Source: Bacteroidaceae bacterium (GTDB taxonomy: Bacteria; Bacteroidota; Bacteroidia; Bacteroidales; Bacteroidaceae). Taken from it: a DNA stretch of 34,669 nt. The stretch covers positions 1 to 34,669 of the forward strand of contig CAAGDO010000131.1 in NCBI GenBank assembly GCA_900768625.1, written 5' to 3'. Below are positions 1 through 7,708 of the stretch, piece after piece. The stretch's first letter is position 1; every line of letters begins with the position of its first letter. Below the pieces are notes generated by a model. The model did no database searches. It was given only the letters and a program-made list of their open reading frames with translations, and had not been told where the DNA came from. The translations under genes and the position numbers were made by a program.

Positions 1-12
1 CTCTTCCGATCT
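1..12. other. Sequencing adapter remnant
   Basis: The first 12 bases, CTCTTCCGATCT, are identical to the 3' end of the Illumina TruSeq adapter. They sit exactly at the contig end, where untrimmed adapter is expected, so they are probably not genomic. A chance match of 12 bases exactly at the edge is unlikely. Confidence 0.9.
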
Positions 13-102
13 CACAGGAAATCCAGTTCTCAGGATTTTACCAGACAGCAATATTATTTTTTAGCTGTCACTAAAGTCTTAACGAATCGCCGAGAAAGTC
101 AT

Positions 103-187
103 CTCACACCATTTGATGTGTGCGCTCACATCAAATGGTGTGAGCGCTCGTATCAAATGGTGTGAGCGCTCACATCATATGGTGTGA
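103..187. repeat. 22-bp tandem array with an inverted first unit
   Basis: Three direct 22-bp units run at 122-143, 144-165 and 166-187 (consensus GCGCTCACATCAAATGGTGT plus GA). An inverted copy lies at 103-120: these 18 bases are the exact reverse complement of 127-144, leaving a 6-base loop, so the DNA can form an 18-bp perfect hairpin. The unit junctions contain the 14-bp palindrome TGTGAGCGCTCACA. Units B and C differ from A by one or two bases. No open frame of note crosses it. There are no spacers, so it is not a CRISPR array. Confidence 0.85.
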
Positions 188-230
188 GATAACTTGGAAA
201 GGGGCTTGATGGGACTTTGACTATGACTAT

Positions 231-1154
231 GTGAGGACTCCGCCCTCTGCCCATTATCTTGCCTTGGTGCGCGATGACAGTGATCCGCTTCATGTGTCGT
301 TGGGTAACCCGCTGTTGCGTGCTTCCGACAAGCATGTGCTGGTGGGAAAATATGCTCACGGTCGGTTTGGCGTGGACGACGTATACGTCTCCTTCGGACT
401 GACCAAACGCAATGACGATGTGGCCATGGGAAGTACGTATGATTCGGAAACCGGTGTCTACACTTTTCGTCCTGAGAATGTCAATGGAAACTGGAATTGC
501 ATGTTGGGAACCGGCTATTCACGCATATTCGGAGCAAAAGGCAGGTGGGAAGCATCCACTGCGACCACTTGGCGTTATCTGCATTTGGTTGATCTGCTCA
601 ACGAGGAATTGTCGACGGTCCGCAATCATCTGCTCTCCGAAACCCTTTCCTTGAAGGCTCATTTCGGCAAGGTGGTCACCGTGTCGCTTCGCGGTAATCT
701 GGATTGGTCCCATGCCACTTCGGAACGCTTAAACTATCGTACGCGCAACACGTTCGACCTCTCTTATGGTCCAGACATTTCGCTCCATCTACTGGGTGAC
801 TTGAGCCTGGGCACGAATTTCAACGTCTACAAGCGTTACGGCTACGATGATCATTCGATGAACGATCGTAACCTCGTCTGGAACGCCTCGCTGAATTGGA
901 ATTTCGACTTCCGCAAGAGCAGCTATTGGGGGTATCACACCGTGGAATACCTCAAGGTGCGTCAACGTGGAGGCACCGGGGCACGTCCGTGGACATTCCG
1001 CATCACCTGTCACGACCTGCTTCAGCAACTTGGCAACTTCCGCCGTGTGGTCGATGCGCAGGGTATCACCGAAACGCGTTATAACGCAGTGCCCTCCTAC
1101 GTGATGTTCAGCCTTTCCTATCGATTCTCGAAGATGCCAAAGAAAAGACCGTAA
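231..1154 (+). CDS. 5'-truncated outer-membrane beta-barrel protein (TonB-receptor-like C-terminal half)
   Basis: The product resembles the C-terminal barrel of Bacteroidetes TonB-dependent or OMP_b-brl_3-type proteins. It has the SDPLHVSLGNPLL segment typical of these barrels, alternating aromatic strands, and a terminal strand ending near SYVMFSLSYRFSK. Homologous-looking sequence continues upstream of the GTG at 231 (residues WDFDYDY), but the frame is closed by TGA at 207-209. The signal peptide, the regulatory domain and the plug, roughly 450-550 residues, are missing. The break lies about 20 bases after the repeat array and 200 bases from the contig edge. It may be a pseudogene, a rearranged silent fragment or an assembly chimera, and 231 is not a convincing biological start. 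The family call is from motifs only. Confidence 0.7.
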   Translation: MRTPPSAHYLALVRDDSDPLHVSLGNPLLRASDKHVLVGKYAHGRFGVDDVYVSFGLTKRNDDVAMGSTYDSETGVYTFRPENVNGNWNCMLGTGYSRIFGAKGRWEASTATTWRYLHLVDLLNEELSTVRNHLLSETLSLKAHFGKVVTVSLRGNLDWSHATSERLNYRTRNTFDLSYGPDISLHLLGDLSLGTNFNVYKRYGYDDHSMNDRNLVWNASLNWNFDFRKSSYWGYHTVEYLKVRQRGGTGARPWTFRITCHDLLQQLGNFRRVVDAQGITETRYNAVPSYVMFSLSYRFSKMPKKRP

Positions 1155-1240
1155 GGATTCTTATGATGAAATATTTCCACTTGATGGAATAAATTCGTTG
1201 ATACAGCCCCATGGACGGCCAGATTGCATGAAAATGACAT

Positions 1241-1277
1241 GTTTTCTTTACGCATGTAAGGAAAACGCGTTATTTTT
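1241..1277 (+). terminator. Rho-independent terminator after the truncated barrel gene
   Basis: The arms GTTTTC-T-TTAC (1241-1251) and GTAA-G-GAAAAC (1256-1266) pair around a GCAT loop with one G-U pair. A T-rich run follows at 1270-1277. It lies 87 bases beyond the stop of the upstream gene. Confidence 0.6.
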
Positions 1278-1320
1278 GTGTAATCCGGCCGTTTTTTATG
1301 GGTCGTGTTGAGTGGAGAAT

Positions 1321-1350
1321 TTGAAACTGGGAAATTTTTTTCTACTTTTG
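1321..1350 (+). promoter_or_regulatory. Bacteroidetes-type promoter for the barrel receptor gene
   Basis: TTG at 1321-1323, a 19-bp spacer, and TACTTTTG at 1343-1350 match the Bacteroidetes sigma-ABfr consensus (TTG, 17-23 bp, TAnnTTTG). Transcription would start near 1357, about 50 bases before the ATG at 1407. Confidence 0.75.
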
Positions 1351-1406
1351 TGTAGCAAACCCGACGGGGTGCGCGTCTAACATGCAAATCAAAACTCAGA
1401 AACCAA

Positions 1407-3893
1407 ATGGACACTAAACATATAGTTCTGCTGCTTTCCGCCTTGTGCGGCACACCCGTGTTGATGGCGCAGCATCCTGGAAAGACATTCACGGTCGAAG
1501 GCACGCTGTGCGATTCTCTCACCCGCGAGGCAGAACCCTTTGCCACGGTGCGCTTGTTGAAGGCCGTTGGGCAGAAACCCCTCCGTGTCGTGACGACGCA
1601 GGCCGATGGCACCTTCAGCATCAGTGCCTCCAAACCGGGAAACTACGTGCTGGAATTTGTCGTCATCGGCAAGCAGCCGCTTCGCCATTCCGCCGTGCTT
1701 ACGCTGAAGGCTCCCACGTTGCAGGTCGACACGCTCTATATCAAGGAGTATGACACGACGCTCGGCGTGGCCACCGTGACGGCACAGCGTCCGCTTGTCA
1801 AGGCAGAGCTCGACAAAATGACCTATTCGATGGCCGATGACCCCGAGGCGCAGACCAACACTTTGCTCGAGATGCTCCGTAAGGTGCCGATGGTGACGGT
1901 CGACGGTGAGGATAACATCAAGGTCAACGGAAGCGGCAGTTTCAAGGTGTATGTTGACGGCAAGCCCAATGCCATGATGAGTGCCAACCCTTCGATGATC
2001 TTCAAGGCGTATCCCGCTTCGGCCATCCAGAAAATCGAGGTTATCACGAATCCTGGAGCGAAATACGACGCTGAAGGTGTTGCCGGTGTGCTCAACATCG
2101 TGACGAACACGCAGACGAAGACCTCGGGCTATGCCCTCACGCCGCATGTCAATGTGGGCAACCGTGGCGTCATGGGCAGTATGTTCGGTATGGGTCAGAT
2201 CGGCAAGTTCATGGTGTCAGGACATTACGGCATTGGCTACAACGAGAACGGACGTTCCACGGAGTATTCCGAACGTGAGGTCTTTGCCGACGATGTCAAC
2301 CATTTGTTGCGCATAGACTCTGAAACAACGGGTCATGACATCTTCCAGTTCGGAAGCCTCGATGCGAGCTACGACCTTACGCCGAAGGACCTCTTCAGTG
2401 TGTCGGCTGGTATCCACGGATGGACGGGAAAAAAACATACGACGACAACACTGGGAATGTTCTCTGTCGACGGTACGCGCCGCTATGGTTACAACGGTTT
2501 CAGTCGTACGGAATCGGACTATAAGGGCTACAATGCCTCTGCCGACTATCAGCATTCGTTTACGGACGAGACGAAGCTTACCCTCTCCTATCACTTCGAT
2601 GCCCATCCGGGAAACACGAAAGCGGAAACGGTCCATACGGATCTGGAGAATCTGCCGGAAGGCTATGGCCTGACGGACCAGCGTACAGATCCGGGTTCGC
2701 ACAGCAGCGAGCATACGGCTCAGATGGACTTCACCACGGTGTGGGTCGAGAAGCATACGCTTTCGGTCGGAGCGAAATATATCGGCCGTATCAACCGCAG
2801 CAACAGTCTGGAATACGCGCGACCCGCAGGTACGGAAGGCGACTATCTGCTCAATGCGGAAAAGTCCGTGAACTATCGTCATGTGGGTGATATCGGTGCA
2901 GCTTATGCCGAATATGCCTTCAAAACCGACAAATTTTCGTTGATGGCGGGTAACCGCTATGAGTTTTACCATGTCGCCGTGAGCTATCCCGATGGCAGCC
3001 GTCCGTCGTTTTCAACCCACATGAATGACTGGGTGCCTTCGGTGAGCTTCGGCTATAGCTTCAAGCCGACCATGATGCTTCGTGCGGGCTACAACCTGCG
3101 CATCGGACGTCCCGACATCAGCTATCTTTCGCCCTATGTGGAGAGTTTCACGCCGGAGACGTGCTCCTACGGTAATCCCGAATTAGGCAGTGAAAAGGCC
3201 CACAACTTGAACCTTTCGTTCAATTCCTTCTCCTCGAAGTTCAGCATCAACGCCTCGTTGACCTATAGCTTTTCGAACAATGGCATGGTCAGCTATTCTT
3301 TCATCAAGGACGGCGTGCAGCACACGACCTATGGCAATTTCCAGCATTCCAAGGTGACGGCGTTCAACACGTTCATCAACTGGACCATTGCGAAGGGGAC
3401 GAGTCTCAACCTCAATGCCGGTGCGGATTATTCCGACTATAAGTCTGCCGTCACAAAGAATCACAACAGCGGCTTCAGTGCGAATGCCTGGGGCGGTTTC
3501 CGTCAGGATCTGCCTTGGAAGCTCAAGTTTGGCGTTTGGGGTGGCGGAAGTACAGGCAGCTATAACCTGCAAGGCAAGGGTACGGGCTATCTCTTCTACA
3601 GTCTGAATCTGAGCCGTGCCTTCCTCAAGGACGACCGTATGACGGTTGACCTGCGTGCCGGTAATTTCATCAGTCGCTATCGCACCTTCAAGAGTGACAC
3701 CCGGACGGACCAGTTCCACAGCCATTCGGAAAACTGCATCGACCAGTTGCGACTCGGCTTGGGCGTTCGCATCAAACTCGGCTCGCTCAAGGCCAGCGTG
3801 AAAAAGGTGGATCGTTCCATCGAGAATGACGACGTGGTCAAGGGTAGCAGTGCTGGAGGCGGTTCGCAGCAAGGCGGTGGCGGTGAACAGTAG
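1407..3893 (+). CDS. TonB-dependent receptor-like outer-membrane beta-barrel protein
   Basis: This is an 828-residue outer-membrane protein. Residues 1-21 form a signal peptide ending in LMAQ. Residues 27-105 look like a carboxypeptidase-regulatory-like beta-sandwich (VEGTLCDSLTREAEPFATVRL). Residues 120-235 form a plug domain with the typical LLRKVPMVTVDGEDNIKVNG and GAKYDAEGVAGVLNIVTN stretches. The rest is an OMP_b-brl_3-type barrel of alternating strands. The protein ends in an unusual Gly/Gln-rich tail (GGGSQQGGGGEQ) rather than an aromatic last residue. It has its own promoter and no SusD-like partner beside it, so it is probably not a polysaccharide SusCD pair; the substrate cannot be told from sequence. 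The ATG at 1407 begins directly with the signal peptide. Confidence 0.88.
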   Translation: MDTKHIVLLLSALCGTPVLMAQHPGKTFTVEGTLCDSLTREAEPFATVRLLKAVGQKPLRVVTTQADGTFSISASKPGNYVLEFVVIGKQPLRHSAVLTLKAPTLQVDTLYIKEYDTTLGVATVTAQRPLVKAELDKMTYSMADDPEAQTNTLLEMLRKVPMVTVDGEDNIKVNGSGSFKVYVDGKPNAMMSANPSMIFKAYPASAIQKIEVITNPGAKYDAEGVAGVLNIVTNTQTKTSGYALTPHVNVGNRGVMGSMFGMGQIGKFMVSGHYGIGYNENGRSTEYSEREVFADDVNHLLRIDSETTGHDIFQFGSLDASYDLTPKDLFSVSAGIHGWTGKKHTTTTLGMFSVDGTRRYGYNGFSRTESDYKGYNASADYQHSFTDETKLTLSYHFDAHPGNTKAETVHTDLENLPEGYGLTDQRTDPGSHSSEHTAQMDFTTVWVEKHTLSVGAKYIGRINRSNSLEYARPAGTEGDYLLNAEKSVNYRHVGDIGAAYAEYAFKTDKFSLMAGNRYEFYHVAVSYPDGSRPSFSTHMNDWVPSVSFGYSFKPTMMLRAGYNLRIGRPDISYLSPYVESFTPETCSYGNPELGSEKAHNLNLSFNSFSSKFSINASLTYSFSNNGMVSYSFIKDGVQHTTYGNFQHSKVTAFNTFINWTIAKGTSLNLNAGADYSDYKSAVTKNHNSGFSANAWGGFRQDLPWKLKFGVWGGGSTGSYNLQGKGTGYLFYSLNLSRAFLKDDRMTVDLRAGNFISRYRTFKSDTRTDQFHSHSENCIDQLRLGLGVRIKLGSLKASVKKVDRSIENDDVVKGSSAGGGSQQGGGGEQ

Positions 3894-3947
3894 CCAATGG
3901 ATGCAAAATTCCCGTGTAATTCTGTTTCATAAAAGCAGGAAGTCTTT

Positions 3948-3977
3948 TTGATGTTCGACATGAATGTTGTAATTTTG
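3948..3977 (+). promoter_or_regulatory. Promoter for the GH25 gene
   Basis: TTG at 3948-3950, a 19-bp spacer and TAATTTTG at 3970-3977 match the Bacteroidetes consensus. Transcription would start near 3984, about 40 bases before the ATG at 4027. Confidence 0.7.
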
Positions 3978-4026
3978 TCGTGATGACAAGAATGCCCTGT
4001 TTCTGCAGGACGGTTTGTAGAATTTA

Positions 4027-6171
4027 ATGGTTAAGAACATCATGCAACATACAAGACGAAACATTCTTCTTTATATCCTTTCGGCAGTCCTTCTCCTTTT
4101 GGGGATAGGACTGCTGATTGTTTTCCTTCCCGTAAGTGACCGTCGCGCCAGTCAGGCGATGGTGAGGGTCGAGGCACGCAGTTGCTATTCCGTGCGTTTG
4201 CCCAAGGGCGATACGCTCCTGATTCCAATCGTGGAACAGGTGGGTATGGAACGTCTGACAGTCGATGATGACCCATGGACACGGGTTGCCCTTTCGGCCT
4301 TGTTGGTGTCGAATGCCGGACATGTGCTGACCAGCGATTCACTCGTGGCGCATGCTGCCGATTCGCTTTCGGCTGATGAAACGCACCAACGGATTGAACG
4401 TCAGGACTCGGTGGTGAAACGGGAGATGAAGACAACAAAGAGTGAAATGAAGGAACTCGACTATTATGCCCATACCCATTCCGTGGTTGACGATGGCTAC
4501 AATGAAGTGATGGCCCATCGTGAACGGTTGTCTCGCCATCTTCGCCGTCTGGATTCCATTCAGGGCCGACTGTCTGAGGCCTTGCAAGCGAAGCATCGTT
4601 TGGTGAGCCGCTTGGTTGTGGATGCCGAAGTGTCCCATGCTTGGGCTGATGATTCGGGCCATGTGTATGTCGATACCCTGAAGGCCATGATGACAAGCCA
4701 TGATGCGGCTGATGGTCTGCTCCTGTTGCAGACGGCACGGAAAACCTTGCCAGCCCATGCAAACCGACTTTCGATGAACTGGCCGGGCGTCGGCAAACGT
4801 GCTGTCCGCCTGATGGCTTATGCCGATTTTGGTGGTTCCATGGCCCGAACGTTTCCCTCTTTTCTCAAGAAAGACAGCGTGATGCGCTGTTCGGCCAGTG
4901 AGGGTGGTGCCTGGCTCAGTGCCAACGGCCATCTGAAGGGCTTGGAAGTCGGTGGACGGATAATGCCGCTGTCGGAAGTGAAGCGTTTCCTGCGTCGCAG
5001 TCATGCCCTTCCCGTTTGGGGGTGGATCAATGTGCGAGGATGGGTGACATCACTTTTCTCTTCAGCGGACGCGCCGCAGCATCGCGTCCAACCTCATGAG
5101 GTTGAATGCCGTCAGTTGGCAAAGGACGGAGGTGTCTATAGCGGTCAGATTGTTCGGCTTCGGAGCGGCCATGTCATCCGTCAGGGGTACGGCCTCTGGG
5201 CCGACTCGCTCGGCACCCGTTACGTTGGCGAATGGCGGGCCGATACGCTCGTGAGTGGCGAACGAATTGATTCGACCACCCATTACAAGGGGATGTTCAA
5301 CGCCTCCCTCCTCCCTCATGGTATGGGATGGATTGTCACCGCCGACGGCGAATGGTACGAAGGAGACTGGAAGAATGGTAAACGCGAAGGACATGGCTAC
5401 AGTCTGCGTCCGAAGACCATCGTGCGTTGCGGTTCGTGGCGCAACAACCGCTTCTTGGGCGAGCGAATGGTCTATACCTCCGATCGTGTTTACGGCATCG
5501 ATATATCGCGTTATCAGCACGAAGATCCGCGCTATCGTCGCAAGGTCTATCCCATTCATTGGGACAAACTTCGCATCACCAGCCTCGGAAGTGGAAGGAG
5601 AGTGAGCGGCACGGTGGACTATCCCGTTTCCTTTGTCTATATCAAGGCTACGCAGGGCATCCGCATCCGGAATCGCTTCTATGCCGCCGACCTCCGTCAG
5701 GCCCGCCGCCACGGTATCCCCGTGGGCAGCTATCATTTCTTCAGTTTGCGATCCAACGGTACGCAGCAGGCGGCATGGTTCCTCCGTGTGGCTTCCGTGG
5801 CTCCTCATGATCTGCCTCCCGTGCTGGACCTCGAGCCCACGGAAGCGGAAGTGGCGCGGATGGGGGGCGAAGCGGTCTTGTTCCGCGAAGTGCTCAAATG
5901 GCTCCGAATCGTGGAGGCCGGGAAGGGTAAACGCCCTGTGCTTTATGTCGGACAGCAGTTTGTCAATAAACACTTGGTCAACGCCCCCGAAGAGTTGCGT
6001 CGCTACGATGTGTGGATTGCCCGCTACGGTGAATTCAAACCCTACGTCCATCTGCTCCATTGGCAACTCACTCCTTACGGACGCGTGCGGGGCATTCACG
6101 GCGAAGTCGACATCAATGTGTTCAACGGAACGAAAAGCCAATTCCGCGACTATCTGCAGCAGCGTCATTGA
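4027..6171 (+). CDS. Membrane-anchored MORN-repeat / GH25 lysozyme-like protein
   Basis: This is a 714-residue multidomain protein. A transmembrane helix or uncleaved signal anchor spans about residues 12-34. A charged, probably coiled-coil region lies at about 120-210. MORN-like repeats lie at about 375-470 (YVGEWRADTL, YKGMFNASLLPHGMGW, YEGDWKNGKREGHGY). A glycoside hydrolase family 25 domain runs from about 488 to the C-terminus. The GH25 acidic residues are visible: D492 in YGIDIS, D601 and E603 in LDLEP, and D695 in VDINVF. GH25 enzymes cut the MurNAc-GlcNAc bond of peptidoglycan, so a periplasmic, inner-membrane-tethered muramidase is likely. MORN repeats next to GH25 are an uncommon arrangement. 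A second possible start is the ATG at 4042, which would keep the helix. Confidence 0.85.
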   Translation: MVKNIMQHTRRNILLYILSAVLLLLGIGLLIVFLPVSDRRASQAMVRVEARSCYSVRLPKGDTLLIPIVEQVGMERLTVDDDPWTRVALSALLVSNAGHVLTSDSLVAHAADSLSADETHQRIERQDSVVKREMKTTKSEMKELDYYAHTHSVVDDGYNEVMAHRERLSRHLRRLDSIQGRLSEALQAKHRLVSRLVVDAEVSHAWADDSGHVYVDTLKAMMTSHDAADGLLLLQTARKTLPAHANRLSMNWPGVGKRAVRLMAYADFGGSMARTFPSFLKKDSVMRCSASEGGAWLSANGHLKGLEVGGRIMPLSEVKRFLRRSHALPVWGWINVRGWVTSLFSSADAPQHRVQPHEVECRQLAKDGGVYSGQIVRLRSGHVIRQGYGLWADSLGTRYVGEWRADTLVSGERIDSTTHYKGMFNASLLPHGMGWIVTADGEWYEGDWKNGKREGHGYSLRPKTIVRCGSWRNNRFLGERMVYTSDRVYGIDISRYQHEDPRYRRKVYPIHWDKLRITSLGSGRRVSGTVDYPVSFVYIKATQGIRIRNRFYAADLRQARRHGIPVGSYHFFSLRSNGTQQAAWFLRVASVAPHDLPPVLDLEPTEAEVARMGGEAVLFREVLKWLRIVEAGKGKRPVLYVGQQFVNKHLVNAPEELRRYDVWIARYGEFKPYVHLLHWQLTPYGRVRGIHGEVDINVFNGTKSQFRDYLQQRH

Positions 6172-6238
6172 CCCATGAAGCCCTGCAAAGCTGATGAAAA
6201 TGAGCACTTTCACAATAAATTCATCAGAATGATGGCTA

Positions 6239-6265
6239 TTGTCTACGCAAAAAGTGTTACCTTTG
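6239..6265 (+). promoter_or_regulatory. Promoter in the gap before the CNNM gene
   Basis: TACCTTTG at 6258-6265 fits the -7 box. The nearest TTG (6239-6241) gives a short 16-bp spacer, so the -33 assignment is weak. It implies a 5' leader of about 190 bases before 6463. The rest of the 290-base gap (6172-6462) holds no convincing gene; the short frame across it reads through this promoter. Confidence 0.5.
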
Positions 6266-6462
6266 CTCGCAATATCGAAAAAATGCGTCGTCCACCGTTC
6301 GGAATGTTTGTTCCCCCGGATGGAACCACGCTCCCTGCGAAAGCCTTTGGGACGCTCTAACCCCTGTTTCTTAAGGCATCCGCACACCATTTTTATAACG
6401 CTAAAACAGAAAGTTTATAAAGACATGTGGACAGGGCTTATGTCTAACTAATTCCACATTCC

Positions 6463-7608
6463 ATGGGGCTATTACTCCTTTATCTTGTAGGTGCGCTCAG
6501 CATCTCATTCCTTTGTTCCGTCCTTGAAGCCGTGTTGCTCTCGACGCCCATGTCGTATGCATCCATGCTCGAAAAGGAAGGACGACCCGGTGCCCAACTT
6601 CTGAAGAAATACAAGCAGGACATCGACAAACCCATAGCAGCCATCCTTTCGCTCAACACTATATCCCATACGGTGGGTGCTGCAGGTGTGGGTGCGCAGA
6701 GTGAAACCGTGTTCGGCAGCCAGTTCTTTGCTGTGACTTCCGCTGTGCTGACTTTGCTCATCCTCGTTTTCTCCGAAATCATCCCGAAGACGATTGGGGC
6801 AGCCTATTGGCGCAGCATGGCGATCCCTTGTGCAAGGGTTATTCATATACTCGTCATCATCACCTATCCGCTCGTGCTCATGTCAGAGCTCATCACCCAT
6901 ATCTTCTCGGGCAGGAAGCAGCAGGCCTCCGTCAGCCGTGAGGAAGTTTCGGCCATGGTGACCGTAGGCGCTGAAGAGGGTGTCTTCGAAAAGAAGGAGA
7001 ACAGCATGATTCAGAATATGCTTCGCCTCGACGATGTCAAAGCCCGCGAAATCATGACCCCGAGTTCGGTGGTCGAAATGGCTGAGGAAAGCATGACGCT
7101 CCGCGAATTCTATCAGAATGATGCCTATCGCCAGTTCTCGCGTATTCCTGTCTACAACGAAGAGAACGATGATTATATCCAGGGCTATGTACTCCGACAG
7201 ACGATTCTCGAAAAGCTCTCGGAGGACAAATTCGACCTCCGTCTTTCCGATATTCTGCGTCCGGTCCTCTCGTTCCAGGAAACGGAATCAGTGGCCACCA
7301 TCTGGGAAAAGCTTCTGGCCAAGAAGGAACATATTTCGGTCATCATCGACGAGTACGGTTGCTTCCGTGGCTTGGTGACGATGGAGGACGTGATTGAAAC
7401 CATGCTCGGCACGGAAATCGTGGACGAGAAGGACAAAGTCACCGACATGCAGGAATTTGCCCGCGAAAAATGGCAGGAGCAGCAGGAACAACAGGAGCAG
7501 CAGAATCAGGAAGATCTGGAGGAAGACTCGGAAGACGAGCAATCTGCTGAGGCTGATGCAGACCCTTCCTCAGATGCTGACAACAAGCCTGCCGGTGAAT
7601 CAAAATGA
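6463..7608 (+). CDS. CNNM/CBS-domain membrane protein (HlyC/CorC family)
   Basis: This is a 381-residue integral membrane protein. Residues 1-150 form a CNNM (DUF21) transmembrane domain, with the LSLNTISHTVGAAG stretch (62-75) and the conserved FSEIIPKTIG (103-112). Residues about 190-325 hold a CBS pair (REIMTPSSVV, then IDEYGCFRGLVTMEDVIETMLG). The CorC/HlyC C-terminal domain usual in the family is absent. It is replaced by a Gln/Glu-rich, strongly acidic tail from residue 335 (EQQEQQEQQ, DLEEDSEDEQ). CNNM proteins are linked to Mg2+ or other divalent cation transport; 'hemolysin' is an older annotation for the family. It probably acts in the inner membrane. Confidence 0.88.
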   Translation: MGLLLLYLVGALSISFLCSVLEAVLLSTPMSYASMLEKEGRPGAQLLKKYKQDIDKPIAAILSLNTISHTVGAAGVGAQSETVFGSQFFAVTSAVLTLLILVFSEIIPKTIGAAYWRSMAIPCARVIHILVIITYPLVLMSELITHIFSGRKQQASVSREEVSAMVTVGAEEGVFEKKENSMIQNMLRLDDVKAREIMTPSSVVEMAEESMTLREFYQNDAYRQFSRIPVYNEENDDYIQGYVLRQTILEKLSEDKFDLRLSDILRPVLSFQETESVATIWEKLLAKKEHISVIIDEYGCFRGLVTMEDVIETMLGTEIVDEKDKVTDMQEFAREKWQEQQEQQEQQNQEDLEEDSEDEQSAEADADPSSDADNKPAGESK

Positions 7609-7638
7609 TGTTTAGTATACAGAAAACTCAAGAATAAA

Positions 7639-7698
7639 GGGTTGAAACATGTGCGTCATCGCAATCTCGATTGTGAGGGGTCATGCTTCAACCCTTTT
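7639..7698 (+). terminator. Terminator or attenuator hairpin after the CNNM gene
   Basis: The arms GGGTTGAAACATG (7639-7651) and CATGCTTCAACCC (7682-7694) pair with one mismatch, followed by TTTT. The ATG at 7649 lies inside the left arm, which argues against that codon as the start of the next gene and favours the ATG at 7709. Confidence 0.6.
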
Positions 7699-7708
7699 CC
7701 GATATAAT

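Noticed and set aside
5062..6390. Minus-strand frame of 442 codons opposite the GH25 domain
   Set aside because: No domain is recognisable and the plus strand has intact GH25 catalytic motifs over the same bases.
6175..6451. Short plus-strand frames before the CNNM gene
   Set aside because: They cross the likely promoter at 6258-6265 and show no recognisable protein.
7649..7708. Extended start for the phosphoesterase
   Set aside because: The ATG lies inside a terminator-like stem and the added 20 residues precede a normal N-terminal helix.
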